Of a stretch of DNA of 64,000 bases, positions 37,063-46,191 are shown one piece after another. The first letter of the stretch is position 1. The number at the start of each line of letters is the position of its first letter. The stretch lies in assembly GCF_030687145.1 (NCBI RefSeq), contig NZ_CP117460.1:2604001-2668000 (forward strand), written 5' to 3'. Both the position numbers and the translations under genes were made by a program. This DNA is from Pseudomonas sp. FP1742. GTDB lineage: Bacteria; Pseudomonadota; Gammaproteobacteria; Pseudomonadales; Pseudomonadaceae. The notes beneath the pieces are model-generated. The model made no database searches, was not told the origin of the DNA, and saw nothing but the letters and a program-made list of their open reading frames with translations.

Positions 37063-37644
37063 CTATCTCCCTTTTCGTGACTGTCTCAAGGGTTGCATTG
37101 TGGCGCCCCGAGTGTTCTGGTCGGACCGTGTGTCATTTTTTAACGGCTTCGCAATACCGAAGTAAGGGCACCAAAGTACGGGGCCCCACACCGTAATTTT
37201 GTGCATGTGGGCTATTTGGCTATGGTAGGGAGCATTCTTTTTTTCTGCATTATTTCCGGCGACACCTAGTCCTCCTTTCTTGATGATGCAGAACGCATGT
37301 CCGACGGTGCTTGAACTTTCGTTAAATCCATGAACTCCGGTATTAACTGCCAAATATCGACCGTCCACGTCCTTCGCCATGGAAGTTTTAAGTTCACCCC
37401 AGGGTGTGTTGCTATATATTTTTCCCATACATAATTTTTCTGCAATGCTTTCGACAATGATGTCGTTTTCAAGTTTTTTTGCTGAGTTGATCCAGCCCTT
37501 TTGCAAGAAAAAATTGATGGTGGTGTGTACGTTTATTCCCAGTACTCTGGAAAAAGACATTGCCACGCAATTTTTATCTTCGTCGAGCATGTTTTCTGGT
37601 CTGTTAGTATCCAGATCTTTGATTTCAAACGGGTTATAGGGCAT
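37063..37644 (-). CDS. Unrecognised protein with papain-like Cys/His motifs
   Basis: A 193-residue soluble protein. Cys26 lies at the start of a helix (DEDKNCVAMSFSRVLGIN), and His116 lies in a strand (STVGHAFCIIKKG) followed by a loop with Asn131/Asn132. This order (Cys helix, then GH-A strand, then Asn/Asp) resembles papain-fold peptidases and deamidases. The C-terminal ~25 residues are polar and basic. The start at 37644 has GGAGGAG upstream; a longer frame would run into the clpV end. It is the first cargo gene after clpV, and its coding sequence is notably A+T-rich. It could be an effector, or a processing enzyme for the downstream pair. The function is not established. Confidence 0.62.
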   Translation of the reverse strand: MPYNPFEIKDLDTNRPENMLDEDKNCVAMSFSRVLGINVHTTINFFLQKGWINSAKKLENDIIVESIAEKLCMGKIYSNTPWGELKTSMAKDVDGRYLAVNTGVHGFNESSSTVGHAFCIIKKGGLGVAGNNAEKKNAPYHSQIAHMHKITVWGPVLWCPYFGIAKPLKNDTRSDQNTRGATMQPLRQSRKGR

Positions 37645-37688
37645 CAGACGACTCCTCCGAGATAAAACAAGAGGAATGGGTTGAGGGA

Positions 37689-40232
37689 TTATTCCAACAC
37701 CCACTCCGCCAGTTTCCCAGTTACCTGGGTCATCAATACGTTTTCAACATCCCGCGCACCCGCCGCGCTGCACTTGGCCAACACCGCCTGCACAATCCCG
37801 GCATCGAACTCGAACTGTTTCCCGGTCGCCGCTTTGTACCGCCCACGCAATTTCTCCAGCTTCGCCAACACAATTCCTTCCAGCGTCGCTTCATCCAGCG
37901 GTCGATACGCCACCACCGTCATGCGCGCCAGGAACGCCGGGCGAAAGGCTTTCAGCAGCACGTTGTGCAGCGCTTCGTTGAAGGCATCGGTGCCCAGTTG
38001 CGCGGTCGGTGTGTCGAGCAGCAACTCAGCCCCGACGTTACTGGTGGCGAGCATCACGGTGTTTTTGAAGTCCACCACCAGCCCGGTGCCGTCTTCCATG
38101 ACTCCTTTGTCGAAGACGTTGTAGAAGGCTTCGAGCACATCCGGGTGGGCCTTTTCGATTTCGTCCAGCAGCACCACCGAATAGGGTTTGCGCCGCACCG
38201 CTTCGGTGAGTACACCGCCACTGCCGTAGCCGACGTAGCCGGGCGGGGCGCCTTTGAGTTGGCTGACGGTGTGGGCTTCCTGGTACTCGGAAAGATTGAT
38301 GCTGATCAGGTTGCGTTCGCCGCCATACAGCGCGTCGGCCAACGCATAGGAGGTTTCGGTTTTGCCCACGCCAGTAGGGCCGACCAGCAGGAACACGCCG
38401 ACCGGTTTCTGTGGGTCGGTGAGGCCGGCGCGGTAGGCTTGCAGGCGTTGGGCGATGGTGTTCAGCGCGGTGCTCTGGCCCATGACGCGCAGGCCCATGC
38501 GCTGGCCGAGGGTGCGCACGGCATGGGCTTCGTCGGCGAGCATTTTGCCCACCGGGATGCCGGTCCAGCCGGCAATCACCGCGGCCACGGTTTTGCCGTC
38601 GACCTGTTCCGGCACCAGCGGATCGTCCTGGCGAATGGCGTCCAGCCCAGCCTCCAGGCGCACCAGTTCGGCGGCCAGATGATCGATGCGGCTGTCGGTG
38701 GCTTCGTCCGGTTTGTCGTTGTCGGCGCGTTCGCTCAAGGTGAGCAGTTCGCGGCGGGTTTCCAGCAGTTCGCGCACGGCGATCCGTTCTTCGTTCCAGC
38801 GGGTTTCCAGTTCGCGAATGGCCTGCACGTTACCCACGGATTCGGTTTCCAGCAGGGTGATGCGTTCACGGTGATCGAGCCCGGTGGCCTGTTCGCGACG
38901 CAAGCGTTCGACTTCATCCTTGAGGCTCTGCTGGCGGTGGCGCAGGCTTTCCAGGGGAGGCGGCACGTCATGCTGGCCGAGGGCGACTCGGGCGCAGGCG
39001 GTGTCGAGCACGCTGATGGCCTTGTCCGGTAACTGGCGCCCAGAGATGTAGCGGTGGGACAGTTTCACCGCTTCGTGGATCGCCGCGTCCAGCACCTGCA
39101 CGCCGTGATGCTGTTCCAGTTTCGCAGCCACGCCACGGAGCATTTCCACGGCGGTGATTTCGTCCGGCTCCTCGACTTGCACCAACTGAAAACGCCGGGC
39201 GAGGGCCGGGTCTTTCTCGAAGTATTTTTTGTACTCAAGCCAGGTGGTCGCGGCCAGGGTGCGCAACTCGCCACGGGCCAGCGCCGGTTTCAGCAGGTTG
39301 GCCGCGTCGCTGCCACCTTCCGCGCCGCCAGCGCCGATCAGGGTGTGGGCTTCGTCAATGAACAGAATGATCGGCTTGTCGGCGCTGCGCACCGCGTCGA
39401 TCACGCCTTTGAGGCGTTGCTCGAACTCGCCCTTGACCCCGGCGCCAGCCTGCAACAGGCCGAGGTCGAGTACCCGCAGGCTGACTTCCTGCAACGATGG
39501 CGGCACGTCCCCGGCGGCTATGCGCAAGGCCAGGCCTTCGACCACCGCCGTTTTGCCCACCCCCGGCGCGCCGACCAGGATCGGGTTGTTTTGCCGACGC
39601 CTGAGCAGGATGTCGATGCACTGACGAATCTCGCCGTCGCGGCCGACGATGGGGTCGATACGCCCGGCGTGGGCGTCGGCGGTCAGGTCCTGAGTGAACT
39701 GGTCGAGCACGGAGTCCTGTTTCGGTTGTGGGTTGCTGGCACTGACCGGCCGCGTGCCACCAACGTGTTCGCGCGAGTTTTCGGTCCACTCCAGCAAGTT
39801 GCTGCGCAAGGCTTCCCGTGGAATTTTCAACAGCGACGAGGCGCTATTGAGCAGCAGGCTGCGGCGCTCGTCGCGGTCGAGCAAGGCCAACAGCAACAAG
39901 CCGGAGCGAATGCTTTCGAGGCCGAGCACGCTGGCCTGAACCACGGCGTCTTCGAGCAGGCCGATGGTGTGCGCCGAGAGCGCCGGGGTGCGGGTGCTGC
40001 CGGATTTGAACAGTTCCAGGGCCTTGTTGATTTCCGCCGTCAGGGCATCGCGCTCCAGGCCGAAGCGCGGCAGCAGCCAGGCGAAGTCACCGCCCTCGAT
40101 GTCCAGCAACTCCAGCAGCAAGTGCTCGATTTCGACGTAATGATGACCCCGTTGCAGGCAGCGCTGCGCGGCCCGTTCGAGGGCGCGGCGGTTGTCCGGG
40201 TTGAGGCGTCCGATCAAGCTGGCCAGTTCCAT
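37689..40232 (-). CDS. clpV: ClpV (TssH), AAA+ ATPase recycling the T6SS sheath
   Basis: An 847-residue Clp/Hsp100 ATPase that disassembles contracted TssB-TssC sheaths. The Clp N domain covers about 1-150. The first AAA module has GAPGVGKTAVVEG and ILFIDEAHTLIGAG, a coiled-coil middle domain lies near 410-520, and the second module has GPTGVGKTETSYAL and VLLDEIEKAHP. All Walker motifs are intact. The start at 40232 (MELASLIGRLNPDNRRALE) is the family N terminus; the longer frame adds 52 unrelated residues inside tssG. It is 2 bp after tssG, so coupled. Confidence 0.96.
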   Translation of the reverse strand: MELASLIGRLNPDNRRALERAAQRCLQRGHHYVEIEHLLLELLDIEGGDFAWLLPRFGLERDALTAEINKALELFKSGSTRTPALSAHTIGLLEDAVVQASVLGLESIRSGLLLLALLDRDERRSLLLNSASSLLKIPREALRSNLLEWTENSREHVGGTRPVSASNPQPKQDSVLDQFTQDLTADAHAGRIDPIVGRDGEIRQCIDILLRRRQNNPILVGAPGVGKTAVVEGLALRIAAGDVPPSLQEVSLRVLDLGLLQAGAGVKGEFEQRLKGVIDAVRSADKPIILFIDEAHTLIGAGGAEGGSDAANLLKPALARGELRTLAATTWLEYKKYFEKDPALARRFQLVQVEEPDEITAVEMLRGVAAKLEQHHGVQVLDAAIHEAVKLSHRYISGRQLPDKAISVLDTACARVALGQHDVPPPLESLRHRQQSLKDEVERLRREQATGLDHRERITLLETESVGNVQAIRELETRWNEERIAVRELLETRRELLTLSERADNDKPDEATDSRIDHLAAELVRLEAGLDAIRQDDPLVPEQVDGKTVAAVIAGWTGIPVGKMLADEAHAVRTLGQRMGLRVMGQSTALNTIAQRLQAYRAGLTDPQKPVGVFLLVGPTGVGKTETSYALADALYGGERNLISINLSEYQEAHTVSQLKGAPPGYVGYGSGGVLTEAVRRKPYSVVLLDEIEKAHPDVLEAFYNVFDKGVMEDGTGLVVDFKNTVMLATSNVGAELLLDTPTAQLGTDAFNEALHNVLLKAFRPAFLARMTVVAYRPLDEATLEGIVLAKLEKLRGRYKAATGKQFEFDAGIVQAVLAKCSAAGARDVENVLMTQVTGKLAEWVLE

Positions 40233-40234
40233 GT

Positions 40235-41260
40235 TCAGGTGATCTCCAGCTGACGAAGGCGGGTTTCGATCCGTTGCACGGCGAGGCTGGTCTGGCGTTG
40301 CAGGCCGCCGTTCCAACTGAGCAAGGGCGGGGCCTGACGACCGAGTTTCATCGGGCTGGCACCGCGCACCAACAGCACCAGCGTGCAATCCAGGTCGGGG
40401 CCGAAATACAGCGCGCTGAGACTGGCCAGCACCGGATGGGCTTCACCGTCCGGCAGAAACTGCGCGGCCTGCGCCGAGGTCAGCGGGCCGAGGGTCAGGC
40501 GGATGCCGGCGTGTTCATCCCAGACCCGGGTGCCGGCCACCGCGCTACTTCCCAGTTGCAGGTTGCGCCCGCCCGGTTGCAGTCGACTGCGACTGGCCGG
40601 TGGGATTTCCCGCCAGGCACCTTCATAGGCGCTGAGTTCTACCGGCAGCTCGAAGTGCTCGCGCACGATTGCGGCGAAACCGGCCAACGAGCGACGACCG
40701 TCGGCAAACAACGCGCTGCACGCCAGTACTGCGGAGTCGGGTACGGCCTGGCGTTCCTGCAAGGCTTTGGGCAACAGCCCGGTCAGGGCCCGAAGTTGCG
40801 CCTGCACCGGCGACGCGCCGGGGGCCGTGAAGCCGACGGCGATCCGGTGTTTGCGCATAACCTTGTACAACAGGCTGAGCAAGCGATGCTGGAACAGATC
40901 GAGAAACTCGGCCGGTGCATGATCCTTGGCCCGGGCCCGTTGTTGCAGCCATTCCTGATAGGCGTAGGGCAGGGGGCCATCGGGCCCGCCGAGGCCGAAC
41001 ACTGGCGTCGTGAGCGTCAGTGGCTGGCCCGCTTCCTGGGTCAGGCTTTCGATTTCGCTGGCGGAAAACAGCGGTGTCAACGGCCCGCGCAGGCGCAAGG
41101 CTTCTGCTTGAGGGGCGGTGCCGCTGCCCAGGGATTCGGCTTGCGGGTGTTCGCGTTCCAGCAGCAACAACGCCTGCAACAACTCGAACGCCTGCGGATC
41201 ACGCCGCAGCTTCTGGCTCAGGCTCAGAGGGACAGCGGCATGCCAGCTTGGGGTTGCCAT
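40235..41260 (-). CDS. tssG: TssG, T6SS baseplate protein
   Basis: A 341-residue baseplate wedge protein (ImpH/VasB, DUF1305). Signatures: DPQAFELLQALLLLEREHPQ at the N terminus, FGLGGPDGPLPYAYQEWLQQ and LDLFQHRLLSLLYKVMRKHR. The start is well set by a perfect AAGGAGGT; it overlaps the tssF end by 37 bp. It acts with TssE, TssF and TssK under the spike. Confidence 0.95.
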   Translation of the reverse strand: MATPSWHAAVPLSLSQKLRRDPQAFELLQALLLLEREHPQAESLGSGTAPQAEALRLRGPLTPLFSASEIESLTQEAGQPLTLTTPVFGLGGPDGPLPYAYQEWLQQRARAKDHAPAEFLDLFQHRLLSLLYKVMRKHRIAVGFTAPGASPVQAQLRALTGLLPKALQERQAVPDSAVLACSALFADGRRSLAGFAAIVREHFELPVELSAYEGAWREIPPASRSRLQPGGRNLQLGSSAVAGTRVWDEHAGIRLTLGPLTSAQAAQFLPDGEAHPVLASLSALYFGPDLDCTLVLLVRGASPMKLGRQAPPLLSWNGGLQRQTSLAVQRIETRLRQLEIT

Positions 41261-43017
41261 GTCCTGACCTCCTTGTCTGACTGGACCAGGACCGTGCGCA
41301 CGAAGCGATTGGCCGTGGCATAGAGTGAAAAGAACTGCGCCAGCACCGCTGAGAACAACACGGCGCTGCTGCCGACGAAATGCTGCGGATCGAGTTGCAG
41401 CCGGACTTCCAGCCCATTGCGCCAGCCGCGCCAGGCATCTTCGCCGACATGGGCGATCACCCGTTCGCAGCCGAGGCTCAACAAGCCGTCGATCTGCCGC
41501 AAGGCGCTGGCCTCGTCACGCAGGTTGTGCAACTGGAGGATTTCCTTGAGGGCATCCAGCGCCTGCGACCCCTCGACCAGTGACAAATGATTGAGGGTCA
41601 GTTGCGACACCAGCCGCCAGCGCGATTCGCCGTCCAGTCGCGGCAAACTCTGCGGGCTCGGCGGGTTACGCAAACGGGCCCAGGCCACCGGCCCCGGTCG
41701 TTCGAAACCCAGGGGCGTGCCGGCGGGCAGGCTCTGGGCCAGGTGCCGGTTGGTGCACAGCAATTCGGCGGTGAGGCTGTATTCGCTGGCCTCGGTCAGC
41801 GGATCGAGCCGGGTGTCCACCAGGCTCACCATCAGGTCGGTGCCCAGCCGATTCGGGGTCATGCCGCTGACCCGCCGCGCATGCCAATAGCATTGTTTGT
41901 CGCCGCCGATATGCTGGCTGCCGTAATACGCTGGCACCCGTTGCACGCCCTGGCTTGAGCTGGCGCGCATGGCGCGGATGCTGTGGATCTCGACGCTGTT
42001 TTCCCGGTGGCTGTCGGCGACCAGGCGATACTCGCTGCGGGTACCGTCCGGGCGCAGGGGTTCCGATGTTCGCGGAAACAGGTTGATTGCCGGCGCGCAG
42101 CCCAGGGCGAAGTCGCTCGCCTGAAGGTGCAGACGGTTGGCCGGGGCGCGGTCGAACACGATGTACAGGTACAGCGTCTGGCTATCGCTGGCGGCGCCGG
42201 CCAATGGAATGTCGAAGAAGTTGAATTTGTCCGGGAACGCAAAGTACTCGGCGAGCAGGCGCATGCCCGGATGCACACCGTCCTCGTCCGGCAACAGCAC
42301 TTCGTCGCTGGCAAAACCGACGATTTGCGGTAATCCCGCCAGCATGACCGGCACGCTGCCGACCGGTCCGGCCAGCACCTTCACGGCGTGGGCGCCGAGC
42401 AGGTCATACAGGCAGGCGTTGATCACCGGGGAGGCGGCCAGGTGCACGCGCAATTGTTTGATGGCCAGCGTCGACCACTGGTTTTCACCCAAACAACGCA
42501 GGCTCAGGCGCAGGGCCGAGCGTGCTTGCGCCACACCGGTCAGGGCCTGGGCTTCGTCGCTGCCCAGCAGCAACGCTTCATTGATTTCCACCGGCCACAA
42601 CCGAACCGCGGCGCTGGTGCGAAAGTGGATGCTCTCGCCTTTGCTGGTGGTCACGAACAGTGGTGTGTCCCGTGGCAACGGATAACCATCGTTCAGGTTG
42701 CCCTTGCTCGGGTCCGGCTCGAACTGCACGATCGCGCAGGACGGCAGCGGCCGCATGGCCAACGGGTAAAGCTGTTCGAGCAAGGCATCGCTGAATTCGG
42801 CGTAGTCGTCATCGAGCCGCCGTTGCAGGCGTGCGGCGAGCAAGGCGAAACCTTCGAGCAGGCGTTCGACATGCGGGTCGGGGCATTCACCGGGGGACAG
42901 TTCCAGGCGTCTGGCGACCTTGGGATAACGCTCGGCAAAAACGCTTCCGGCGTGGCGCAGCCAGGTCAGTTCGCGTTGGTAATAATCGAGCAGTTGCGGG
43001 TCAATCGAGTCGCTCAT
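41224..43017 (-). CDS. tssF: TssF, T6SS baseplate protein
   Basis: A 597-residue baseplate protein (ImpG/VasA, DUF879). It starts MSDSIDPQLLDYYQRELTWL, the classic TssF N terminus, followed by RLELSPGECPDPHVERLLEG and LYPLAMRPLPSCAIVQF. The start at 43017 overlaps the tssE end by 17 bp; the longer frame's 13 extra residues lie within tssE and are not conserved. Confidence 0.96.
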   Translation of the reverse strand: MSDSIDPQLLDYYQRELTWLRHAGSVFAERYPKVARRLELSPGECPDPHVERLLEGFALLAARLQRRLDDDYAEFSDALLEQLYPLAMRPLPSCAIVQFEPDPSKGNLNDGYPLPRDTPLFVTTSKGESIHFRTSAAVRLWPVEINEALLLGSDEAQALTGVAQARSALRLSLRCLGENQWSTLAIKQLRVHLAASPVINACLYDLLGAHAVKVLAGPVGSVPVMLAGLPQIVGFASDEVLLPDEDGVHPGMRLLAEYFAFPDKFNFFDIPLAGAASDSQTLYLYIVFDRAPANRLHLQASDFALGCAPAINLFPRTSEPLRPDGTRSEYRLVADSHRENSVEIHSIRAMRASSSQGVQRVPAYYGSQHIGGDKQCYWHARRVSGMTPNRLGTDLMVSLVDTRLDPLTEASEYSLTAELLCTNRHLAQSLPAGTPLGFERPGPVAWARLRNPPSPQSLPRLDGESRWRLVSQLTLNHLSLVEGSQALDALKEILQLHNLRDEASALRQIDGLLSLGCERVIAHVGEDAWRGWRNGLEVRLQLDPQHFVGSSAVLFSAVLAQFFSLYATANRFVRTVLVQSDKEVRTWQPQAGMPLSL

Positions 43018-43444
43018 GACGCACCTCAAGACCATGGCTGGCCTTCTCGATGACAAAGGCCACGGGCCAGTGCTGCTGGCCGCTGCGTAACTCGCCCACC
43101 AGCCGAATGCTCAGTTGCTGCGGATGGCCGGGGACCGGATTGACCTGGACCTCGCCCAGTTGCAGGCGCGGTTCGAAATGGTTGATGGCCTCGCGGACTT
43201 CCCGCGCCAACTGACGACGGTCATCGCTGCGCTGCTGTTGCAAGGCCGTCCAGTCAGCGATGCCGTAGTCGAGAATGCTCGGCGGGGAGGTCAGCGGACG
43301 TGAGCCGCGTCGGGTGTTGAACAGGCGCAGCAACTCCGTGTGTACCGAGTCGAGCAGCCCCTGGCGATCGAACGCCTGCACGGTGCCGACCTCGCTGGCG
43401 GCGAGGCGCTCGAACAGCGGTGGGAGCATGCCGGTGCCTGCCAT
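43001..43444 (-). CDS. tssE: TssE, gp25-like T6SS baseplate protein
   Basis: A 147-residue lysozyme-related gp25 homologue. LLPPLFERLAASEV-like and SILDYGIADWTAL segments, then REVREAINHFEPRLQLGEV, fit the GPW/gp25 family; the conserved EPR is present. It starts the sheath at the baseplate. It lies 15 bp after hcp and overlaps tssF. Confidence 0.94.
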   Translation of the reverse strand: MAGTGMLPPLFERLAASEVGTVQAFDRQGLLDSVHTELLRLFNTRRGSRPLTSPPSILDYGIADWTALQQQRSDDRRQLAREVREAINHFEPRLQLGEVQVNPVPGHPQQLSIRLVGELRSGQQHWPVAFVIEKASHGLEVRHERLD

Positions 43445-43459
43445 GGCCGACGCGTCCGC

Positions 43460-43957
43460 TTACTTGACGAGCTTGTTGGCGGCCATGTCCCAGGTCGAGG
43501 CGGCCGTGCCTTCCTTGGTGCCGTCGTCTTTCTGGGCGGTGAGCTCCCACTTGATCTTGGTGAAGTTCAGGGAAATGGTTTCCACCGGTTTGCCACCCGT
43601 ACCACCACTGACGCTGACATTGGACAGCACCACGTTGGTCAGGGTGTAGATGATGAACGGCATCAGCTTGCCGCTGCCTTCGGCGGCGTTACGGCCGATG
43701 GTGATCTTGGCTTCGGGGATCGGTTTGCCGGCGCAGCAATATTCGTTGAGGGAGGGCGTCGAGCTGTCGACGAATTTAGTCAGGGTGAATTCGCCGATGT
43801 GCGGCTTGCCGGAGGTGCGCTCCGAGTTGCTGACGTCGTTGGTCACCTGCATCGCCACGTTGTGGCTGTAGGACATGACTTCGATCTTGTCCTTGTAACC
43901 CTCGAGCAGGCTATCGCCTTTGATGTCGCCGCCGAGGTCGAGAATGATTGCATCCAT
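43460..43957 (-). CDS. hcp: Hcp (TssD), T6SS inner-tube protein
   Basis: A 165-residue tube protein (MDAIILDLGGDIKGDSLLEG, SGKPHIGEFTLTKFVD, ISLNFTKIKWELTA). It has no C-terminal extension, so it is a plain structural or chaperone ring. AGGAG lies 6 bases before the ATG. It sits 168 bp downstream of tssC with a REP-like element between, which may set Hcp level separately. Confidence 0.96.
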   Translation of the reverse strand: MDAIILDLGGDIKGDSLLEGYKDKIEVMSYSHNVAMQVTNDVSNSERTSGKPHIGEFTLTKFVDSSTPSLNEYCCAGKPIPEAKITIGRNAAEGSGKLMPFIIYTLTNVVLSNVSVSGGTGGKPVETISLNFTKIKWELTAQKDDGTKEGTAASTWDMAANKLVK

Positions 43958-44015
43958 CGCATGAAACTCCTGAAGAAATTCAATTTAGACACGTGAACGG
44001 TTGCCGAACCCTAAA

Positions 44016-44114
44016 CCTGTGGCGAGGGGGCTTGCCCCCGTTGGGCTGCGCAGCAGACCTAAAAGCAAGGGCCGCTGCGCGCCCCAACGGGGGCAAGCCC
44101 CCTCGCCACAGAGG
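44016..44114. repeat. Second-family REP palindrome (GTGGCGAGGGGGCTTG)
   Basis: CCTGTGGCGAGGGGGCTTGC and its complement form an inverted repeat with long arms (CCCCGTTGGG/CCCAACGGGG inside) in the tssC-hcp gap. It is a different REP class from the common one in this window. Confidence 0.82.
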
Positions 44115-44125
44115 TTTCACCGACT

Positions 44126-45613
44126 TTAGGCGGCTGCCGGTGGCGGCAGGGTCGCGACCAGGCGGATCGACGCGGTCAGCTCCTCAAGCTGGAAGTGCGG
44201 CCGCAGGAACACCGTGGCCTTGTAGGCACCCGGCTTGCCGGCGACCTCGGTCACATCCACCCGGGCTTCACGCAACGGGTACTGCGCCTTGATTTCTTGC
44301 GGCGCGTTGTCGTTGATCAGCACGTAGTCGGCGATCCAGTTGTTGAGGTAGGTCTGCACGTTGTCGCGGGTCATGAAGCTGCCGACCTTGTCGCGCATGA
44401 TCACCTTCAGGTAGTGCGCGAAACGCGAGGCCGCGAGCACGTACGGCAGCATCGCCGAAATCCGCGCGTTGGCGTTCGCCTCGTTGGTGTTGTAGAGCTT
44501 GGATTTGTTGGTGGTCTGGCCGCCGAAGAACACCGCCACGTCGCTGTTCTTTTTGTGGCACAGGGCGATGAAACCGAGGTCGTTGAGCTCTTTCTCGCGA
44601 CGGTCGGTGATCGCCACTTCGGTCGGGCATTTGAGCGACAGATCGCCGGAGGTGGTGCGGAAGGTATGGGCCGGCAGGCCTTCGACCGCACCGCCGCCTT
44701 CGGCACCGCGAATCGCCGCGCACCAGCCATATTTGGCGAAGGCTTCGGTGATCCGTTGCGACAAGGCCCACGCGGCATTGCCCCACAGGTATTTGCCGTG
44801 GTCGCTGCCGTTGACGTCTTCGACGTAGTTGATGCCTTCCACCGGCGACGTGTCAGGACCGTAAGGCAGGCGCAGCAGGAAGTGCGGCAGCACCAGCGAC
44901 ACGTAGCGCGAATCTTCGCTTTCGCGGAACGAACGCCACTTGATCAGCTCCTGGCTCTCGAACACTTTCGACAGATCCCGTGGCACGGCCAGTTCGGTGA
45001 AGCTGTTCATGTCGAACAGCCGTGGGCTGGCAGCGGCAATGAACGGCGCATGAGCGGCCGCCGCGACGTTCGACAGTTTCTCCAGCAGGCCGATGTCCTG
45101 CGGGTGCCGGCCGAAGGTGTAGTCACCCACCAGCAGGCTGAACGGATGGCCGCCGAAGGTGCCGTATTCCTCTTCGTAGATCTTCTTGAACAGTGCGCTC
45201 TGGTCGAACTCGACGGCTTTTTCCAGGTCGTTCTGCAGCTCTTTCTGAGCCACGTTGAGCAGGCGCAGCTTCAGCCGGGAGCTGGTCTCGGTGTTCTTCA
45301 CCAGCAGGTGCAGGCCGCGCCAGGAGGCTTCGAGTTTCTGCAGGTCCGGGTGGTGCAACACTTCGTTCAGTTGAGCGCTGATCAGCTCGTCGATCTGGCT
45401 GATGCGGTCGTTGATCATCGCCACGGTGTCCTTGTCGATGGCCATGCCTTCGTCGAGGACCTGGGTGGCGAATTCCGCGAGCATGTCGCGGGCGTAATCC
45501 TGCTGGCTGTCGTCATGGGCCATGCGGCCTTTGGCGATTATTTGGTCGAGCAGGGACAAAGTCTCGGTCGTACTGTCACTGACTTGGCTTTGGGCGGCGG
45601 ATGAGGCGGGCAT
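44126..45613 (-). CDS. tssC: TssC, large sheath subunit
   Basis: A 495-residue sheath protein (ImpC/VipB, DUF877). Signatures: LEASWRGLHLLVKNTETSSR, LVGDYTFGRHPQDI, FIAAASPRLFDMNSFTELA and RLPYGPDTSPVEGINYVED. The ATG follows GGGAGAA. It forms the contractile sheath with TssB, encoded 29 bp upstream. Confidence 0.97.
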   Translation of the reverse strand: MPASSAAQSQVSDSTTETLSLLDQIIAKGRMAHDDSQQDYARDMLAEFATQVLDEGMAIDKDTVAMINDRISQIDELISAQLNEVLHHPDLQKLEASWRGLHLLVKNTETSSRLKLRLLNVAQKELQNDLEKAVEFDQSALFKKIYEEEYGTFGGHPFSLLVGDYTFGRHPQDIGLLEKLSNVAAAAHAPFIAAASPRLFDMNSFTELAVPRDLSKVFESQELIKWRSFRESEDSRYVSLVLPHFLLRLPYGPDTSPVEGINYVEDVNGSDHGKYLWGNAAWALSQRITEAFAKYGWCAAIRGAEGGGAVEGLPAHTFRTTSGDLSLKCPTEVAITDRREKELNDLGFIALCHKKNSDVAVFFGGQTTNKSKLYNTNEANANARISAMLPYVLAASRFAHYLKVIMRDKVGSFMTRDNVQTYLNNWIADYVLINDNAPQEIKAQYPLREARVDVTEVAGKPGAYKATVFLRPHFQLEELTASIRLVATLPPPAAA

Positions 45614-45642
45614 GGCAAAATTCTCCCTGGGTGGATGAACGA

Positions 45643-46191
45643 TCAGGCTTGCGGTTCAGCCGGTGCTTCGCTGTCGCCAGCAGGAGCGGGAGCGGCGGTG
45701 TCCGGACGGGCCGATTTGATCTCCTGCAGTCCCTCGGTGTTGGCAATGACGTCACGCAACAGCTTGTCCAGATCATCGTTGCCATCGAGTTTGGTCAGCA
45801 GGTCGCGCAGACGCTGGCGCGCTTCGAACAGGCGCCGCAGCGGAGTGACTTGCTCGACCACCTTGACCGGGTCGAAGTCATCGATGTGTTTGAAGTTGAG
45901 CTCGATGTTGAGTTTGCTGCCGTCGCCGCTGAGGGTGTTGTTGACCTGCAAGGTGGCGCGCGGGCCGATCGAGGCGAGGACTTCATTGAAGTTGTCGCGG
46001 TCGATTTCGGTGAAACGCCGTTCATTCAATTTCGGGAGTGGTTCCAGAGGCTTGCCGGAGAGGTCGGCAAGAATACCGACAACCAACGGCAATTCTTTCT
46101 TCTCGATCGCGTTGCCGATTTCGACGTCGTAGGTGATTTGCACCCGGGGTGGGCGAACCCTGTCTAGCTTGTGCTGAGTACTTTCTGCCAT
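45643..46191 (-). CDS. tssB: TssB, small sheath subunit
   Basis: A 182-residue sheath protein (ImpB/VipA). RVRPPRVQITYDVEIGNAIE, LPLVVGILADLSGKP and LNIELNFKHIDDFDPVKVVE are diagnostic. A Pro/Ala-rich tail (TAAPAPAGDSEAPAEPQA) extends beyond the usual end. The start at 46191 uses GGAG 9 bases upstream; an earlier in-frame ATG would lie in the hairpin noted separately. It is the first gene of the leftward secretion unit. Confidence 0.96.
   Translation of the reverse strand: MAESTQHKLDRVRPPRVQITYDVEIGNAIEKKELPLVVGILADLSGKPLEPLPKLNERRFTEIDRDNFNEVLASIGPRATLQVNNTLSGDGSKLNIELNFKHIDDFDPVKVVEQVTPLRRLFEARQRLRDLLTKLDGNDDLDKLLRDVIANTEGLQEIKSARPDTAAPAPAGDSEAPAEPQA

Noticed and set aside
44195..45604. 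469-codon rightward frame opposite tssC
   Set aside because: Shadow of a strongly conserved sheath gene.
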